Both the position numbers and the translations under genes were made by a program. Shown here one piece after another: positions 23,155 through 36,469 of a stretch of DNA of 64,000 nt; positions within the stretch are counted from its first letter, which is position 1; each line of letters opens with the position of its first letter. Below the pieces are notes generated by a model, which ran no database searches, had not been told where the DNA came from, and saw nothing but the letters and a program-made list of their open reading frames with translations. This DNA comes from Saussurea involucrata (lineage: Eukaryota; Streptophyta; Magnoliopsida; Asterales; Asteraceae): positions 160,784,983 to 160,848,982 of the forward strand of contig CM066319.1 of NCBI GenBank assembly GCA_033807775.1. Direction: 5' to 3'.

Positions 23155-23678
23155 AAATGCTTCCAAACCTACACTCTTACTAAGCCTTATCGAAATTAAT
23201 TCATATATCCTTGATATAAAACTTGTTAACAAACGGAAACTTTAAATCAATCACTCGACAATCTCTTCTTTCATCATAACTACTTATTCCAATATATACC
23301 GAATTACCGAGGATCACTTATCATGACCTAATCGACAATTTTAACAAAAATCAAGTTCCAACATCATCCTATACTTACTACTACCTCAAATTCCGACAAC
23401 ATTATCAAAAATAACTTAATAGGCACTCCACTCTTATCTATATCACCAATACAATTATCAAATTCTTTTCTAACGCATATAAGCAACAAAAGATTGAAAA
23501 CACAATTAATCATTTTGTACCGAAGTCAAATAGCACTTTAGCACGTGTAGAGTTTATATAAATATACCTGTCTTCGTCTCTATCCATACGTCGAGACCGA
23601 CTTACCACTCTGTAGATTTCAACAAGGTTAATATACACATAGGCACATACCCCATATAATAAGGTATTCCAGTCCAAT

Positions 23679-23737
23679 CATGTAACTGTAAGTTCACAAT
23701 TACACTGGCCAGGTGTAACTCGAATTTACCTTACATG
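23679..23737 (-). other. Leader stem-loop, concatemer unit 1
   Basis: This is the minus-strand counterpart of 8818-8877, with inner arms TTACAC/GTGTAA, loop CTGGCCA and outer arms GTAAATT/AACTTAC (one mismatch). It lies about 120 nt from the primer site. Confidence 0.55.
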
Positions 23738-23854
23738 ATGTTCCTTCTACCTTTTTATACTTAACATCCCAAGGTTCTAAAATAATGGGGACATCCTACT
23801 TCACATGCAGTTTAAGTCTAGGTATAAATCCAAATACCTAAATCCCTTAAACTA

Positions 23855-23868
23855 GGGCTCTGATACCA
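23855..23868 (-). other. Primer-binding site, concatemer unit 1
   Basis: Minus strand TGGTATCAGAGCCC lies two bases from LTR 2. It matches the initiator tRNA-Met complement and fixes the element's orientation as minus. Confidence 0.88.
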
Positions 23869-23870
23869 TC

Positions 23871-25519
23871 TGTAACAACCCGATTTCCCAACAATACAAC
23901 AAATAACATATATTGCATAACATCGTTACATTCATAAAAGAAAATTTCATAATAATTCACATACGGTCCCAAAGTCTCGAAACTACAAAATACATAACAG
24001 CTTCCTAATCAACATCAGTCATCAAAAAGCGTCCTACTCTTTATCCTTTCCTTTGCCGCTATAATTTCCTCGACCTGGAATACATATTTTTGAAAACAAA
24101 ATGAGGGTTAGACCTAACGGTCTAGTGAGATAATCCCTGTCATTTCAAAATCGTTATAAAACCCATTTATATAAGATCCTTTATATAAACACACATATAT
24201 CACACTTAGTTAAATACCAATCAAGACTCGTGCACCGTGTTCAACTCATCCTCTTTCTCATTCTCATTCCCCTGGCCATATCAGTTGGTTGCGAGCCAAC
24301 AACACCGCTGTACAACAATTACAGCACCGCTGTACAACAACTACAGCACCGCTGTACAACAACTACAGCACCGCTGTACAACAACTACAGCAAACCTCCG
24401 CCGACTATAGTTTCGGCTAACGTATATTCGTGTAGTGTAATGCACATATAAATACAATATATATATATGTATCAATTATATCATATTGTCATTTATAAAC
24501 CTTTTACCACATTTCAACCACATATATATATCTCTTAATATATACACATAATTATACCATAAATCCTTTTCTCAATCCACACGTATCCATCTCATATATA
24601 TATATATATATATATATATCACATATATATGTATCCCAGTTGAAAACGTTTTAAAAGTAAAACTCACCTGAATGCTTTTCCAATAGTTCTCCAAAAATCT
24701 CTTCAACAAGTCCCACTTTTATCTTTGAATTTTACTATCTGAAATAGTTAATTAACAAGAATACACCTCATTAATAAATCTGTATTTTAACACTTTTCGC
24801 AACCCACAGCTTGCGAATTCCTCACTTTTCGCAACCCACTGTTGCGAAAACCAAAGAACTCGCAACCCACTGTTGCGAAAACCTCATTTCTCGCAACCTA
24901 CTGTTGCGAAAACCCCACTTCTCGCAACCTACTGTTGCGAAAACCTGCAAAATTACTGTTCATCGTCTTTTTAATTAAGCTCAGCCAAAAACGACTTTCA
25001 TTCCAATATTTACCCAGAAATCGTACTTTCAAGCTTTAGACTTCCCAAAACATCCATTTTTAACAAAACCCACCTAAAAACTTAACTAGCAACTCAAGAA
25101 CACTTTTAAGAAATTAAAACACAAACAAGGATGGATTTGTTACCTTGCTTACATCAGTTTGGTCCTTAAATTACAGCAGCATACTCTGGATTTCTTCCTT
25201 CTTTTTCCCTTAAGTTTTCTCGATTCCTCTCTCTTTCTCTCTCAAAACCGTAACTACACACACATACACACTATGTGTTTTTACCAAATAATGTCTAAAG
25301 ATGACACCTCTTGTGTCTAAAGTGAGTAAGGCGGTGTGGGTGGATAATATCTCCACTCTCACCAAATAAACCTCACACTCAATCTATTTGGCAAAACTTA
25401 CCCCCAATCTTCCAAATAAAAATTAAAACTTACCCCTTAACTCCTAACTTCATAGAACACTAACATAATAACTTATAAAATTTTCAAATTTAAATTAGAT
25501 AAAATACCTGGTTATTACA
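23871..25519 (-). repeat. Concatemer LTR 2 (shared middle LTR)
   Basis: Ends are TGTAACAACCCG and GGTTATTACA. It has shorter TA runs than LTR 1. It serves as the 5' LTR of unit 1 and the 3' LTR of unit 2 on the sense strand. The intron-like module is at 24075-24667. Confidence 0.92.
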
Positions 25520-28500
25520 ACATCTCCCCCTTAAAAGAATTCCGTCCCGGAATTCACTCAAGCAACGAACTAGGGTAACTACTGTTGAAAAGATATCAAA
25601 TTCTATGAACACATCAAAGTGTTTACGGAATCCTCAAATGACTTTTTACTAGACCCACCGCCTTACTGCTTCTAGTTTACCATTTGTTCCCACTTCAATA
25701 TTTCAACCCAAAACATCAAGAGTTTTAATTTCTCACAAGAAATCCGCCCCTCTAAAACAACGATACACACTCGATAATCAAATCCTACGAAGGTTCAAAT
25801 TAACTCGAAAATTCACTTATCTCTTAGAAAGAAATAACTTATATTCATATGAATCTAATCCAATTAACAGAACATTATAGGCTTACTCGGGACATTTACC
25901 ACGCTAATACTATTTTTAACCTCACCGGCCTTTTACTACAAACGTCGTGTTCTACACTTTTACAATACTAACTCTAAAACGTAAACATATACTTTCAATA
26001 TAAAATTTGCTTAGTAAATACTACCTATTTCTTATACTCTTTCATTGAATAGAATATACTCAACACGAATCACTTTATATCACGGAAAAATTTCTTAATT
26101 TTATCAAACCCGCAAACTTCATCCTACCATTTCCATTTCCCATGAAAGCATAGCATAATTACTATAATCACACAACCATACTTAATTGCACTTGACACTA
26201 ATTCATCCATCAAATTAAAACAAAGCCTAAATAGCAACTTAATTTCTCGAATATCAGCAAAACACAATTTCAAACATTTCAATTATCTTAATAACCTCAC
26301 CACCATAACTCATACCGACTCCCATCCAAATATCAATACCAATTCATTCCTTAATAAAATAACAAACTCGTTATCACATCAATTCCTTACATCTCCAACT
26401 TAGCACAAAATTACTAACACAAATCTTTAGACATTTGTTTCACTTAAACCACTCCGCAATTTGAAATTTATCAACACCGGTCTCACCTTACCCAACTAAA
26501 ATAATTACCAAATCATCATGTAACAATTTCACTACAAAACTAAGCCGAAAAGAATTCATCACAACTCCGTTAAAAATTTCATGTCACTAATCATATAACT
26601 CATTAACGACTTAACATGCAAAGTCCAGCACCAAGTTTAAAACAACTCTTTATCTTAAACAACTCCATAAAGAAGGTTCATCACACGACCATCAAAATAT
26701 TTATTGATCATTGCTTTCTTCCCACTAATCATAACACTTAATATAAATCCCTTTTTCAACTTAAATTCTCCAATCCATGGGAAGTATTAGGTAAACATCC
26801 AACCCATTGAACCATTTTTCTATATCCAGCAAACTCTCAAGCATCAATTTCTTATACTTTATTATCATAGTATGCATATTCTCTTTCAGTTAAGTCCAGG
26901 TTATCAGCAACCTAGTTTTCTAACCTTGCGACCCACTATCGCCAACGCTTCCCCCACATCATTCCATCTTTGATCCAGTCCGGTGTTTTCTAACGGTACA
27001 ACCTTAGTTGCTTCGGCTAAGCCCTTCCGCAGAATCGACACGGGAAAGGCTGAAAGAACTCTCACTATGCGTAACCCTTCAATACCAAGGCGCATACCAA
27101 CAATTTAGTACCCTCCTAACTGCAACAACTCTTACTCCAAGAGGAAAACCCGCGTGATACAAACAAGGTATAATATCCCAGATCAATCATACCAATATCA
27201 TTCACAAATCCTGACTCCAGGTTCACCTTATCCTACTACCCTTGCTATGACGGAATCTCCACTAGTCATGACGATTCGCCTCGCGAATGCACAGTCGCAT
27301 ACAGTGTGAAATCAGATAGACATTCGAAATAAAGATTCTATCCCACAACGGTTAGACTCAAACAAGAGCTGCGCAATAGAACTAAATCAAATATTCTAAG
27401 GCTATTTAGTTCCTACTGTATACCACTTATAAGGCAGTCACTTAACAACCTATCAGGACTAGCATAAATTCCTACTGGCAAGTAATAGTCATGCAGCAAA
27501 GTGTAATAAGCACCAGGCAATCTAGCATACATACTCCTATGTTCTAGAAAGCAATAAATTACACTAAGTACTCTACCTTTTCCCTTGGTCTCGGCTGACT
27601 GTACACACTGCGCCTTCGATCACCGTCTCTAAAATGTCCCAACAATCCAACACTCAAAAAAATTAACGACACTCTACTCCCCAATAGATTACAAAATCAA
27701 CTTGGAGTATCACCTTAACCCGTAGTTGAACTTTTCTCCATAGGTCATCCCCAACTCTACCGTCACTTCTCTAATCCAAAATATATCTAAGACAGACAGC
27801 ACTTTCTTGCATTAATTACACCGACCCCGAACCTTAGATTACAATTGATTTCCACACTTGCCACAACATCACTCTCATACTACTACCACGTCCTATCCCA
27901 TGGTCCTTCACTCCGATCATTACAATCGACTATTTTCTTCTACTCTTTCCTCAACATAAAATACGTTTCCCCAAGGATAGCTCACTATGAGGTGCTTACT
28001 CTAGACCGACCCTATGAGCTAGCTTTCTTTCACCTCCAAACCAATCGCACACACCCAATTCCCACAATTACTATACTTAACCAATAATTTCACCACACCT
28101 CATAACAGGAATTTAACCGAGTTAATCCGAAATCACATCCATTGCCCGAAACAACCACACACTTTTTCATTTTTCAAATATCGTTAACATATTCTTTCAA
28201 AACGATAATAAACAAATTGGATCTACACTATACACCCATCCCCAAAATATAACAACCATAAAAACTTCTTTATAACAAAATCAGTACATCTTTATTTCAC
28301 CTCGTGCCTCTTTCAGCACAAAATATGTCATCGTGCCTCTTCCAGCACAAAATTATATATATACATATATATTTTTATATATCACAAATCATTCAACACG
28401 TTTAAAATTTTATTCATAACATAAACTTTAACATTTGGAGGCATAACCTAGCGTTTGAAATACTGAATTATACATAACGCCACATTCTACACTTTCGCAA

Positions 28501-28869
28501 TAACTTTCCAAAATTCTAATCATGCACCTTCAATTTGAAAAATTGTAAACAATTGCAAGTGTTAGATCATTCATTCCAATTTAAACTACCATCCACTTTC
28601 GTTCTCATACAATAAATTTTACTACCACCTTGATAAATCTTTCGAATCCAAACACATATGATAACGGGTTATCACCTTGATCACTAATAGCTTTTCCTTA
28701 CTAATCACTCCCAAAAACAATCTCCACTTTCTAGTTCAATTATCCTTGATTTCTCACTTAAATTTATCCCAAGCAATATCATAATGAATAAGCATACTAA
28801 ATTCGATATCATCCAAAACATTTGTTACACTCTTACTAAATTAGAACCAACCTCTTTTCACACCAAATG

Positions 28870-31735
28870 TGTAACACCCTCAAATTTGGAACGAGCAACT
28901 AAATAAAATTTCGATAAAATACCCAACAAGATAAAATCATTTCTACAATTCATTCCTTAAATTACCTCGGAATTTAAAACATTATAATTCCCTCAATAAA
29001 TTAACTTAAACGGGTGTTACTTAACCCGACACAAGTTGCTAATTCCAAATACGTGCGGAAGACTTCACTAATTCAAATCACCTCGCGAGCACTCTACTAG
29101 CACATGACCTTTCACATGTGTCACTAGAACTACTCCCAACCTGAGACCTGTTGCACATGCCGACAAATAAAAAGGGTTAGGCTTACGCCTAGTGAGTTCA
29201 AGCATTTTATCATGACTATATAAAAACATAAATCGTAAAGTAATAGTTTTAGCCATGATCCCAAAAGAGTTTTCTTTAAAGCAATTCATTCATTTTCCAA
29301 CTCACGCACTTCCATGGAAAAGTTCCCGAAAGGTATAATACGTTTTCCAAAATAAGTTACATTTCCAACTCACTCAAATACGTGAGTAAGTTTAGTTTAG
29401 GCAAAACCTTCAAATATGGTTGACAATACATACTCAACCCGTAAAACATGGAACCATCCATTAAATATAACTCTTTATTAAATCACAATACGAAGCGATA
29501 CTAATTCGACCGTAAAAGGTAATAAAGATCAAATACCATAAACGGGGAAGACCCGTATCCGTTGAAGGTGGAGGTAACACAAATACCCAAAACATCATAC
29601 ACTGATGAGATATAAACCACAACTTACGTACTATGGAAAACAATCCATATAAATAGAACACGTCACCGAAAACATAAGTAGTAACAAATACCCAAAACAA
29701 CACCTTTCGGTGACGGGGGAGACCTGCATACATCGCACGTGACGGAACACCAAAGTGGGTCACTTACTATGTAATAAAAACACCCACGTGGATTACTCTC
29801 GTAAAACTGAGCTCAATCACTCCAGATCTATTACTCACGAGACTAGGATGCCCCCAACTTCAACCACTCCAGGTCTATACATTGGGTCACCAAATCCACA
29901 ACAGCACATTAGGGATTACACCTTACTGCCCATGAGACGACGCCCGACCATCTAGGTCCACGCCTTACTTATCATGGATCCCGATGCCTATCCCGTGCTA
30001 AGCACATATATGGAATTACACCTTACTGCCCATGAGACGACGCCCGACCATCTAGGTCCACGCCTTACTTATCATGGATCCCGATGCCTATTCCGTGCTA
30101 CATAATAAACTAACGTCTCGTAAAACTGAGCTCAATCAATTCCGACCTATTGCCCGCGAGACTAAGAGAAACTCAAATGCCTATGGATCCATGGCTAACA
30201 AGGTCTAAATATTACACGACCCCAAGTGAATTAATAAATGTATTCAAAACATGCATTTCTCCCAATAACATAATTCGTTAACAAAACTCAACCTTGAGTT
30301 ACCAAAACTGGACCAATGTCCCCAATACTTAATAAAATTCAATACCGAGCTACAAGCTCAACTAACTTCAAAAAGGTAGTTTATGAAAGTCATAAAATGA
30401 CATCTAATATGACAACACACACCGTTTGCCGGTAAATACTTCAATTCCATGAAAACCCGACATAAAACTTTGGATCGGGTAAACCCTCATTTCCAAGGAC
30501 TCACGCCTTTACGTTTTCAAAATATCACCTGATGTACTATATGCATATTTCCAAAACCTCCACAATGCATTTTTATAATAAATAGACTCCATTTATTACC
30601 TAAAATCAACAACTCATTTCATGTATGATTTATTATCACATTTTTCCCAAAATATCCAAAAATCCCAAATATGGGTGTTTTACACATTTATGAAGATAAA
30701 CACTTCAAAAGAGTTAAATCAACCAAATAACTCAACCATATACATTTTCAAGTAAAACACATACATATTTGTAAAATACTCATTTTGGCATGTACAACGT
30801 TTTCGCAAAGTAACTTGAACTCACCTTTGCTAGATTTAAGCTAAATCTAGAGTTCTCCAAACGTATGCTCCTTTGATGAAGTTTGCATCCTCAAACCAAA
30901 ACTTCCAAAACCTAGATTTATGAATTCTCAACCATCAATAATACAATCCAACCATAAGGAATCATCATCCATCCATAACATACTAAAATACCCATTTTAT
31001 ACCAAACCCTAGTTTTGTAGAGGAAGAAAACAAGATTCCCTTACACAATCATCACCAAAATCGATCCACAACATCACAAGATGGAAGGAATATGAAATCA
31101 ATAACAATAACAACTATAGGGTAGGGAGAGATTACCTTAACCATTTGAATCTTCCAAAAACGACCTCCTAATCTCCACAAAACTCCAAGCTTCCAAATAT
31201 GATCATTAATGGAGGAAAAGGGTTTGATTTGGTGAAGAAATGAGGAAGGAGAGGGGAGGGGTTGTAGGGTTTCTAGTGAGAGAAACCGATTTCTAGAGAG
31301 AGAGTTGAGAGAGTTTGAGAGTGGTAATGAAAAATGAAGAAGAAAGAAGAAGAAAAGGGTTTAAAACCTTCTGGAGTCCGACGGCTAAAGTGACACGGCG
31401 AGAGTGACCATGTCACTCTCGAGGGTGTCATATTCGCTGAACCTCAAAAACCCTCGGTACAAAACCAGCGAGAGTGACACGGCGAGAGTGACACAAGTGT
31501 CACTTTCGCTGGTCACTTTAGCCGAGATTGTACCGAAAGTTGTTTTGGCTGTAACTTATTCGTTTTAGCTCCGTTTTCGCTCCGGAAAGGCTCGTTGGAC
31601 TCGTATTCAAATTCTACATCCAACAACACTATCAAATCTAGGATTTAACTCCAAATCCTATTTTCCATAATTTTCTTAAAAGATCGATTCCTCACTGAAT
31701 CGAAGTTGAACTTATCCGAAATTACGGGTGTTACA
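28870..31735 (-). mobile_element. Nested solo LTR (family B), copy 2
   Basis: This is a duplicate of 20289-23154, with AAATG at 28865-28869 and 31736-31740. The hairpin of the intron module is at 29178-29191 and the 10-bp arm hairpin at 31399-31421. Confidence 0.88.
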
Positions 31736-32259
31736 AAATGCTTCCAAACCTACACTCTTACTAAGCCTTATCGAAATTAATTCATATATCCTTGATATAA
31801 AACTTGTTAACAAACGGAAACTTTAAATCAATCACTCGACAATCTCTTCTTTCATCATAACTACTTATTCCAATATATACCGAATTACCGAGGATCACTT
31901 ATCATGACCTAATCGACAATTTTAACAAAAATCAAGTTCCAACATCATCCTATACTTACTACTACCTCAAATTCCGACAACATTATCAAAAATAACTTAA
32001 TAGGCACTCCACTCTTATCTATATCACCAATACAATTATCAAATTCTTTTCTAACGCATATAAGCAACAAAAGATTGAAAACACAATTAATCATTTTGTA
32101 CCGAAGTCAAATAGCACTTTAGCACGTGTAGAGTTTATATAAATATACCTGTCTTCGTCTCTATCCATACGTCGAGACCGACTTACCACTCTGTAGATTT
32201 CAACAAGGTTAATATACACATAGGCACATACCCCATATAATAAGGTATTCCAGTCCAAT

Positions 32260-32318
32260 CATGTAACTGTAAGTTCACAATTACACTGGCCAGGTGTAAC
32301 TCGAATTTACCTTACATG
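32260..32318 (-). other. Leader stem-loop, concatemer unit 2
   Basis: Identical in arrangement to 23679-23737. Confidence 0.55.
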
Positions 32319-32435
32319 ATGTTCCTTCTACCTTTTTATACTTAACATCCCAAGGTTCTAAAATAATGGGGACATCCTACTTCACATGCAGTTTAAGTCT
32401 AGGTATAAATCCAAATACCTAAATCCCTTAAACTA

Positions 32436-32449
32436 GGGCTCTGATACCA
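32436..32449 (-). other. Primer-binding site, concatemer unit 2
   Basis: Minus strand TGGTATCAGAGCCC next to LTR 3. It defines LTR 3 as the sense 5' LTR of the concatemer. Confidence 0.88.
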
Positions 32450-32451
32450 TC

Positions 32452-34131
32452 TGTAACAACCCGATTTCCCAACAATACAACAAATAACATATATTGCATA
32501 ACATCGTTACATTCATAAAAGAAAATTTCATAATAATTCACATACGGTCCCAAAGTCTCGAAACTACAAAATACATAACAGCTTCCTAATCAACATCAGT
32601 CATCAAAAAGCGTCCTACTCTTTATCCTTTCCTTTGCCGCTATAATTTCCTCGACCTGGAATACATATTTTTGAAAACAAAATGAGGGTTAGACCTAACG
32701 GTCTAGTGAGATAATCCCTGTCATTTCAAAATCGTTATAAAACCCATTTATATAAGATCCTTTATATAAACACACATATATCACACTTAGTTAAATACCA
32801 ATCAAGACTCGTGCACCGTGTTCAACTCATCCTCTTTCTCATTCTCATTCCCCTGGCCATATCAGTTGGTTGCGAGCCAACAACACCGCTGTACAACAAT
32901 TACAGCACCGCTGTACAACAACTACAGCACCGCTGTACAACAACTACAGCACCGCTGTACAACAACTACAGCAAACCTCCGCCGACTATAGTTTCGGCTA
33001 ACGTATATTCGTGTAGTGTAATGCACATATAAATACAATATATATATATGTATCAATTATATCATATTGTCATTTATAAACCTTTTACCACATTTCAACC
33101 ACATATATATATCTCTTAATATATACACATAATTATACCATAAATCCTTTTCTCAATCCACACGTATCCATCTCATATATATATATATATATATATATAT
33201 CACATATATATGTATCCCAGTTGAAAACGTTTTAAAAGTAAAACTCACCTGAATGCTTTTCCAATAGTTCTCCAAAAATCTCTTCAACAAGTCCCACTTT
33301 TATCTTTGAATTTTACTATCTGAAATAGTTAATTAACAAGAATACACCTCATTAATAAATCTGTATTTTAACACTTTTCGCAACCCACAGCTTGCGAATT
33401 CCTCACTTTTCGCAACCCACTGTTGCGAAAACCAAAGAACTCGCAACCCACTGTTGCGAAAACCTCACTTCTCGCAACCTACTGTTGCGAAAACCCCACT
33501 TCTCGCAACCTACTGTTGCGAAAACCCCACTTCTCGCAACCTACTGTTGCGAAAACCTGCAAAATTACTGTTCATCGTCTTTTTAATTAAGCTCAGCCAA
33601 AAACGACTTTCATTCCAATATTTACCCAGAAATCGTACTTTCAAGCTTTAGACTTCCCAAAACATCCATTTTTAACAAAACCCACCTAAAAACTTAACTA
33701 GCAACTCAAGAACACTTTTAAGAAATTAAAACACAAACAAGGATGGATTTGTTACCTTGCTTACATCAGTTTGGTCCTTAAATTACAGCAGCATACTCTG
33801 GATTTCTTCCTTCTTTTTCCCTTAAGTTTTCTCGATTCCTCTCTCTTTCTCTCTCAAAACCGTAACTACACACACATACACACTATGTGTTTTTACCAAA
33901 TAATGTCTAAAGATGACACCTCTTGTGTCTAAAGTGAGTAAGGCGGTGTGGGTGGATAATATCTCCACTCTCACCAAATAAACCTCACACTCAATCTATT
34001 TGGCAAAACTTACCCCCAATCTTCCAAATAAAAATTAAAACTTACCCCTTAACTCCTAACTTCATAGAACACTAACATAATAACTTATAAAATTTTCAAA
34101 TTTAAATTAGATAAAATACCTGGTTATTACA
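32452..34131 (-). repeat. Concatemer LTR 3 (sense 5' LTR)
   Basis: It starts TGTAACAACCCG, ends GGTTATTACA, and abuts the resumed gypsy LTR at CCTCGCTC. It has one more 31-bp unit than its sisters. The intron-like module is at 32656-33248. Confidence 0.92.
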
Positions 34132-34390
34132 CCTCGCTCTTTTCAAATTAAAACCCTTTTTAGGAAAGCAGGTAACGAAAGGCTCTAGCAGGTGAACAGA
34201 GCAGTTAGAAGATAGAAGCAGTAGAACCAGTGACACTATTATCTATTAGTTCTAGCATTTCTCAGTTGTGTAATAGGTTGATTCCGCCAACCTGAATTTT
34301 GAGACTTATGTAAGAAATTTTGGGACCCGTTTTTGGGATTGTTGCAGTTAATATGTTTCGCATGCTCTATTTTTTGTTTGGGTTGTTACA
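34132..34390 (+). repeat. 3' LTR of the gypsy element, resumed part
   Basis: This continues the sequence equivalent to 8410-8667 after the concatemer and ends GGGTTGTTACA. The putative acceptor here reads TTTTTAG instead of TTTTCAG. It is followed by the target duplication TGTTT. Confidence 0.92.
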
Positions 34391-34395
34391 TGTTT

Positions 34396-35319
34396 GGTAT
34401 TGCTTATACATTTAAAATGACCAAAAAACCTTATAAGTAGTTTCAATTAAGTTAATAAGTTAGAAGAAAATAACTTATCAAAAACTCCTTATTACCCATG
34501 CCAAATGTTATAAACATTTTTGTTTCTTTCCATCCAAATACTAAAAATTCTTATTATCGGTACCATACAGGAATAAGTTAATAAACACTTTAATAAGCAA
34601 TCTCAATCACCCCCTTAATATTTTGAGCAAACGTTGATTGTTAACAACTTTAACCGGCCCTACACATAGGGTTGAGTTTCGGTGAAAAGTTTCAAATTTG
34701 GTGAGAAACGTGAGAAGTTGTTATCAATGAGAAATAAACGAACATTAGGATGAAGACCGGATCAATTCTCTTTTAAGTCGCAATTCATGGGAGGGTATTT
34801 GATTAAAAATGATCAACGGTATAAAAGTATTTCTCAACAAAAATGACACTTCTCACATAATCTTATGCCCTACACTGATAGGCGGATCTATGTTTTGCAA
34901 TGGGGGTCTAAAAATTTTCTTTTTTTCTAAATAATTATGTGTTTTGACTCCATAAATATGGTAAGTGTAATTTCATTGTGAAATTTTTATATTAATTATT
35001 AATTGTAAATTGCTAAGTTTAGAGTTTATATAATTGTTAAATTTTTGTTAATTATTAATAATTGAGGTTGGGATTTATTAGTTGATGTCAAAGCGTTGTA
35101 AGTTTTTTGTTGTTAATTATGTATTAGAGTTTATTAGTTAATATCTAATTGTTAATTTAAGTAGATGACATCGTCAACCATGTGCACATGTGGCCACTTA
35201 AATCCCGACTCTCATCTAAATTTTTTTGGATCGGCCACTGTTTACACGGAACCTGCTTGGCTGCCTCTAAGGACACCAATGTTAAGAGACATTTTTTTGA
35301 CTCATTCAACGGTTGAGGC
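34396..35319. other. AT-rich intergenic DNA, no gene seen
   Basis: There are repeat-like TTAATAAG pieces and a segment (34743-34830) resembling 1738-1830. The frame from 35165 to 35434 crosses into the MITE at 35320 and resembles no protein family. Confidence 0.5.
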
Positions 35320-35770
35320 TAGGGGTGTTAACGAGCCGAGTCGAGTAGCAGGTTATTCGAGTCAAGCTCGAAAAAATACTATCAGGCTCGAGCTCGGGCT
35401 CGAATATTTTTTCAATGTTCAAGCTCGAGCTTGATACTCGTTTATGAGCTCGAATTCGAGATCGATTAACTCGTTTATGTAGTCAAGATCGATAATTTTT
35501 ATATTTTAATTATATAATTTGTAAACATATAAATATGTCAGGCTCGAAAAAGTGTATGCTCAAATGGCTCGGCTCGACTCGTAAAGCTTAGTCGAGCCTT
35601 CGTATGAGTCGAGTCGAACATCGGTGTTATAGAGCTCGACTCGTTAACTTGAGCGAGCTTTATTTTGTGTTCGAGATCAACTCGAGCTCGACAACTATTA
35701 GGCTCAAACTCGAGATAAACGAGCTCGAGCTCAAGTAGCTCGTTAAAAGCTCGACTCGTTAACACCCCTA
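35320..35770. mobile_element. hAT-type MITE
   Basis: The ends TAGGGGTGTTAACGAG and CTCGTTAACACCCCTA (the latter with short inserts) are inverted. They are flanked by the perfect 8-bp duplication GTTGAGGC (35312-35319 and 35771-35778), diagnostic of hAT transposons. The interior is full of self-complementary CTCGAGCTCG-like pieces and has no transposase. Confidence 0.88.
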
Positions 35771-35778
35771 GTTGAGGC

Positions 35779-36469
35779 TGGCAGGAAAGAGGGCATATTC
35801 AAACTCATGACATATCTTGTATTTTGATAAAGTCGCATCCATCTTTTTTCCAACTGAGATACAAGATCTGTAAGAAAAATTTAGATCTAAACTTAAATAT
35901 TATTCGATTAAAAAATCAATTTCTATTATAAAGTTAACTTCATTTCGACTAAACTCAATTGGCAGTTGATACTTTGATTTGGTAACAATTAATTTTGGGA
36001 AATTAATTAAAATGCCACATCGATCACCTTAATTAAAATGCCACATTTTGGGAAATTAATTTTGGAAAAAACAAAACTATTTTTTTAAAATAATTAATAG
36101 TTTACATCGATCACCTTAGTGGCGTAAAAATATAATATTTTGAGACAAAAAGAATAAAAAATATATTGATAGCTAATGATTAATTAGTTATCATTTAAGA
36201 AATATATAAATACAAACACAAATTAAATAAAGGAAATCTTCGTCGTATTCATCTTCATATATAACCACTTTTGTGAAATAACGTTGAAATTTCTCATTTA
36301 GTTCAATAACAATTTTGACTTTTGAGATAAATGGAATATTTTAACTTATTTATTGATGAAACATATTCAATCGATGAAATCTAGAAAACTAATCGATGGT
36401 TAAAACATAATAAAATTAATTGAGAAGTGATTAGGAGCAAAACTGAAAATTTGAATCAGTGTCTATCTT
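35779..36469. other. AT-rich intergenic DNA, no gene seen
   Basis: The only structure noted is a short direct repeat, AATTAAAATGCCACAT, at about 36007-36050. Confidence 0.5.

Larger units (their letters stand above)
16937..23870 (-). mobile_element. Concatemer internal region 1 (no gag-pol)
   Basis: This is 6.9 kb of strongly strand-biased sequence, conspicuously poor in G on the plus strand. It has no frame above 100 codons and no retroviral motif I can recognise. At its sense 3' end is the polypurine tract (plus-strand CTCCCCCTT after 16936) preceded by the GACGGAATTC box shared with the gypsy pol end. At its sense 5' end are the primer site (23855-23868) and the leader stem-loop (23679-23737). 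A solo LTR is nested at 20289-23154. The short frames at 18321, 19262, 20487, 20880 and 21174 have no family resemblance. Confidence 0.85.
25520..32451 (-). mobile_element. Concatemer internal region 2
   Basis: This copy of internal region 1 differs by only scattered single bases; for example, CATATAGTG at about 18716 reads CATACAGTG at about 27298. It carries the same nested solo LTR with the same AAATG duplication, so the insertion preceded the duplication. It has the same frames and no coding capacity. Confidence 0.88.
15193..34131 (-). mobile_element. LTR concatemer of a non-autonomous gypsy relative
   Basis: Three LTRs (15193-16936, 23871-25519, 32452-34131) alternate with two near-identical internal regions (16937-23870 and 25520-32451). 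The repeat period is 8581 bp for the second pair. Primer sites and polypurine tracts show the sense strand is minus. CCTC is duplicated at the edges (15189-15192, 34132-34135). No gag-pol frame is recognisable. The structure is expected from unequal recombination between LTRs of neighbouring or sister copies. Because the two units are almost identical, the event is recent, or the assembly duplicated it. Confidence 0.9.
7072..34390 (+). mobile_element. Ty3/gypsy chromovirus (Tekay-like) with a nested insertion
   Basis: The full element on the plus strand has a 5' LTR (7072-8667), primer-binding site, gag-pol (8957-13838), polypurine tract and a 3' LTR. The 3' LTR is split: 13850-15192, then 34136-34390. 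Both ends are TGT...ACA and are flanked by the target duplication TGTTT (7067-7071 and 34391-34395), so the split LTR belongs to one insertion. Domain order gag, protease, reverse transcriptase, RNase H, integrase, chromodomain places it among plant chromoviruses. The 5' and 3' LTRs differ by scattered point changes, and the polyprotein is broken in six places. It is now inactive without helper functions. Confidence 0.95.
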
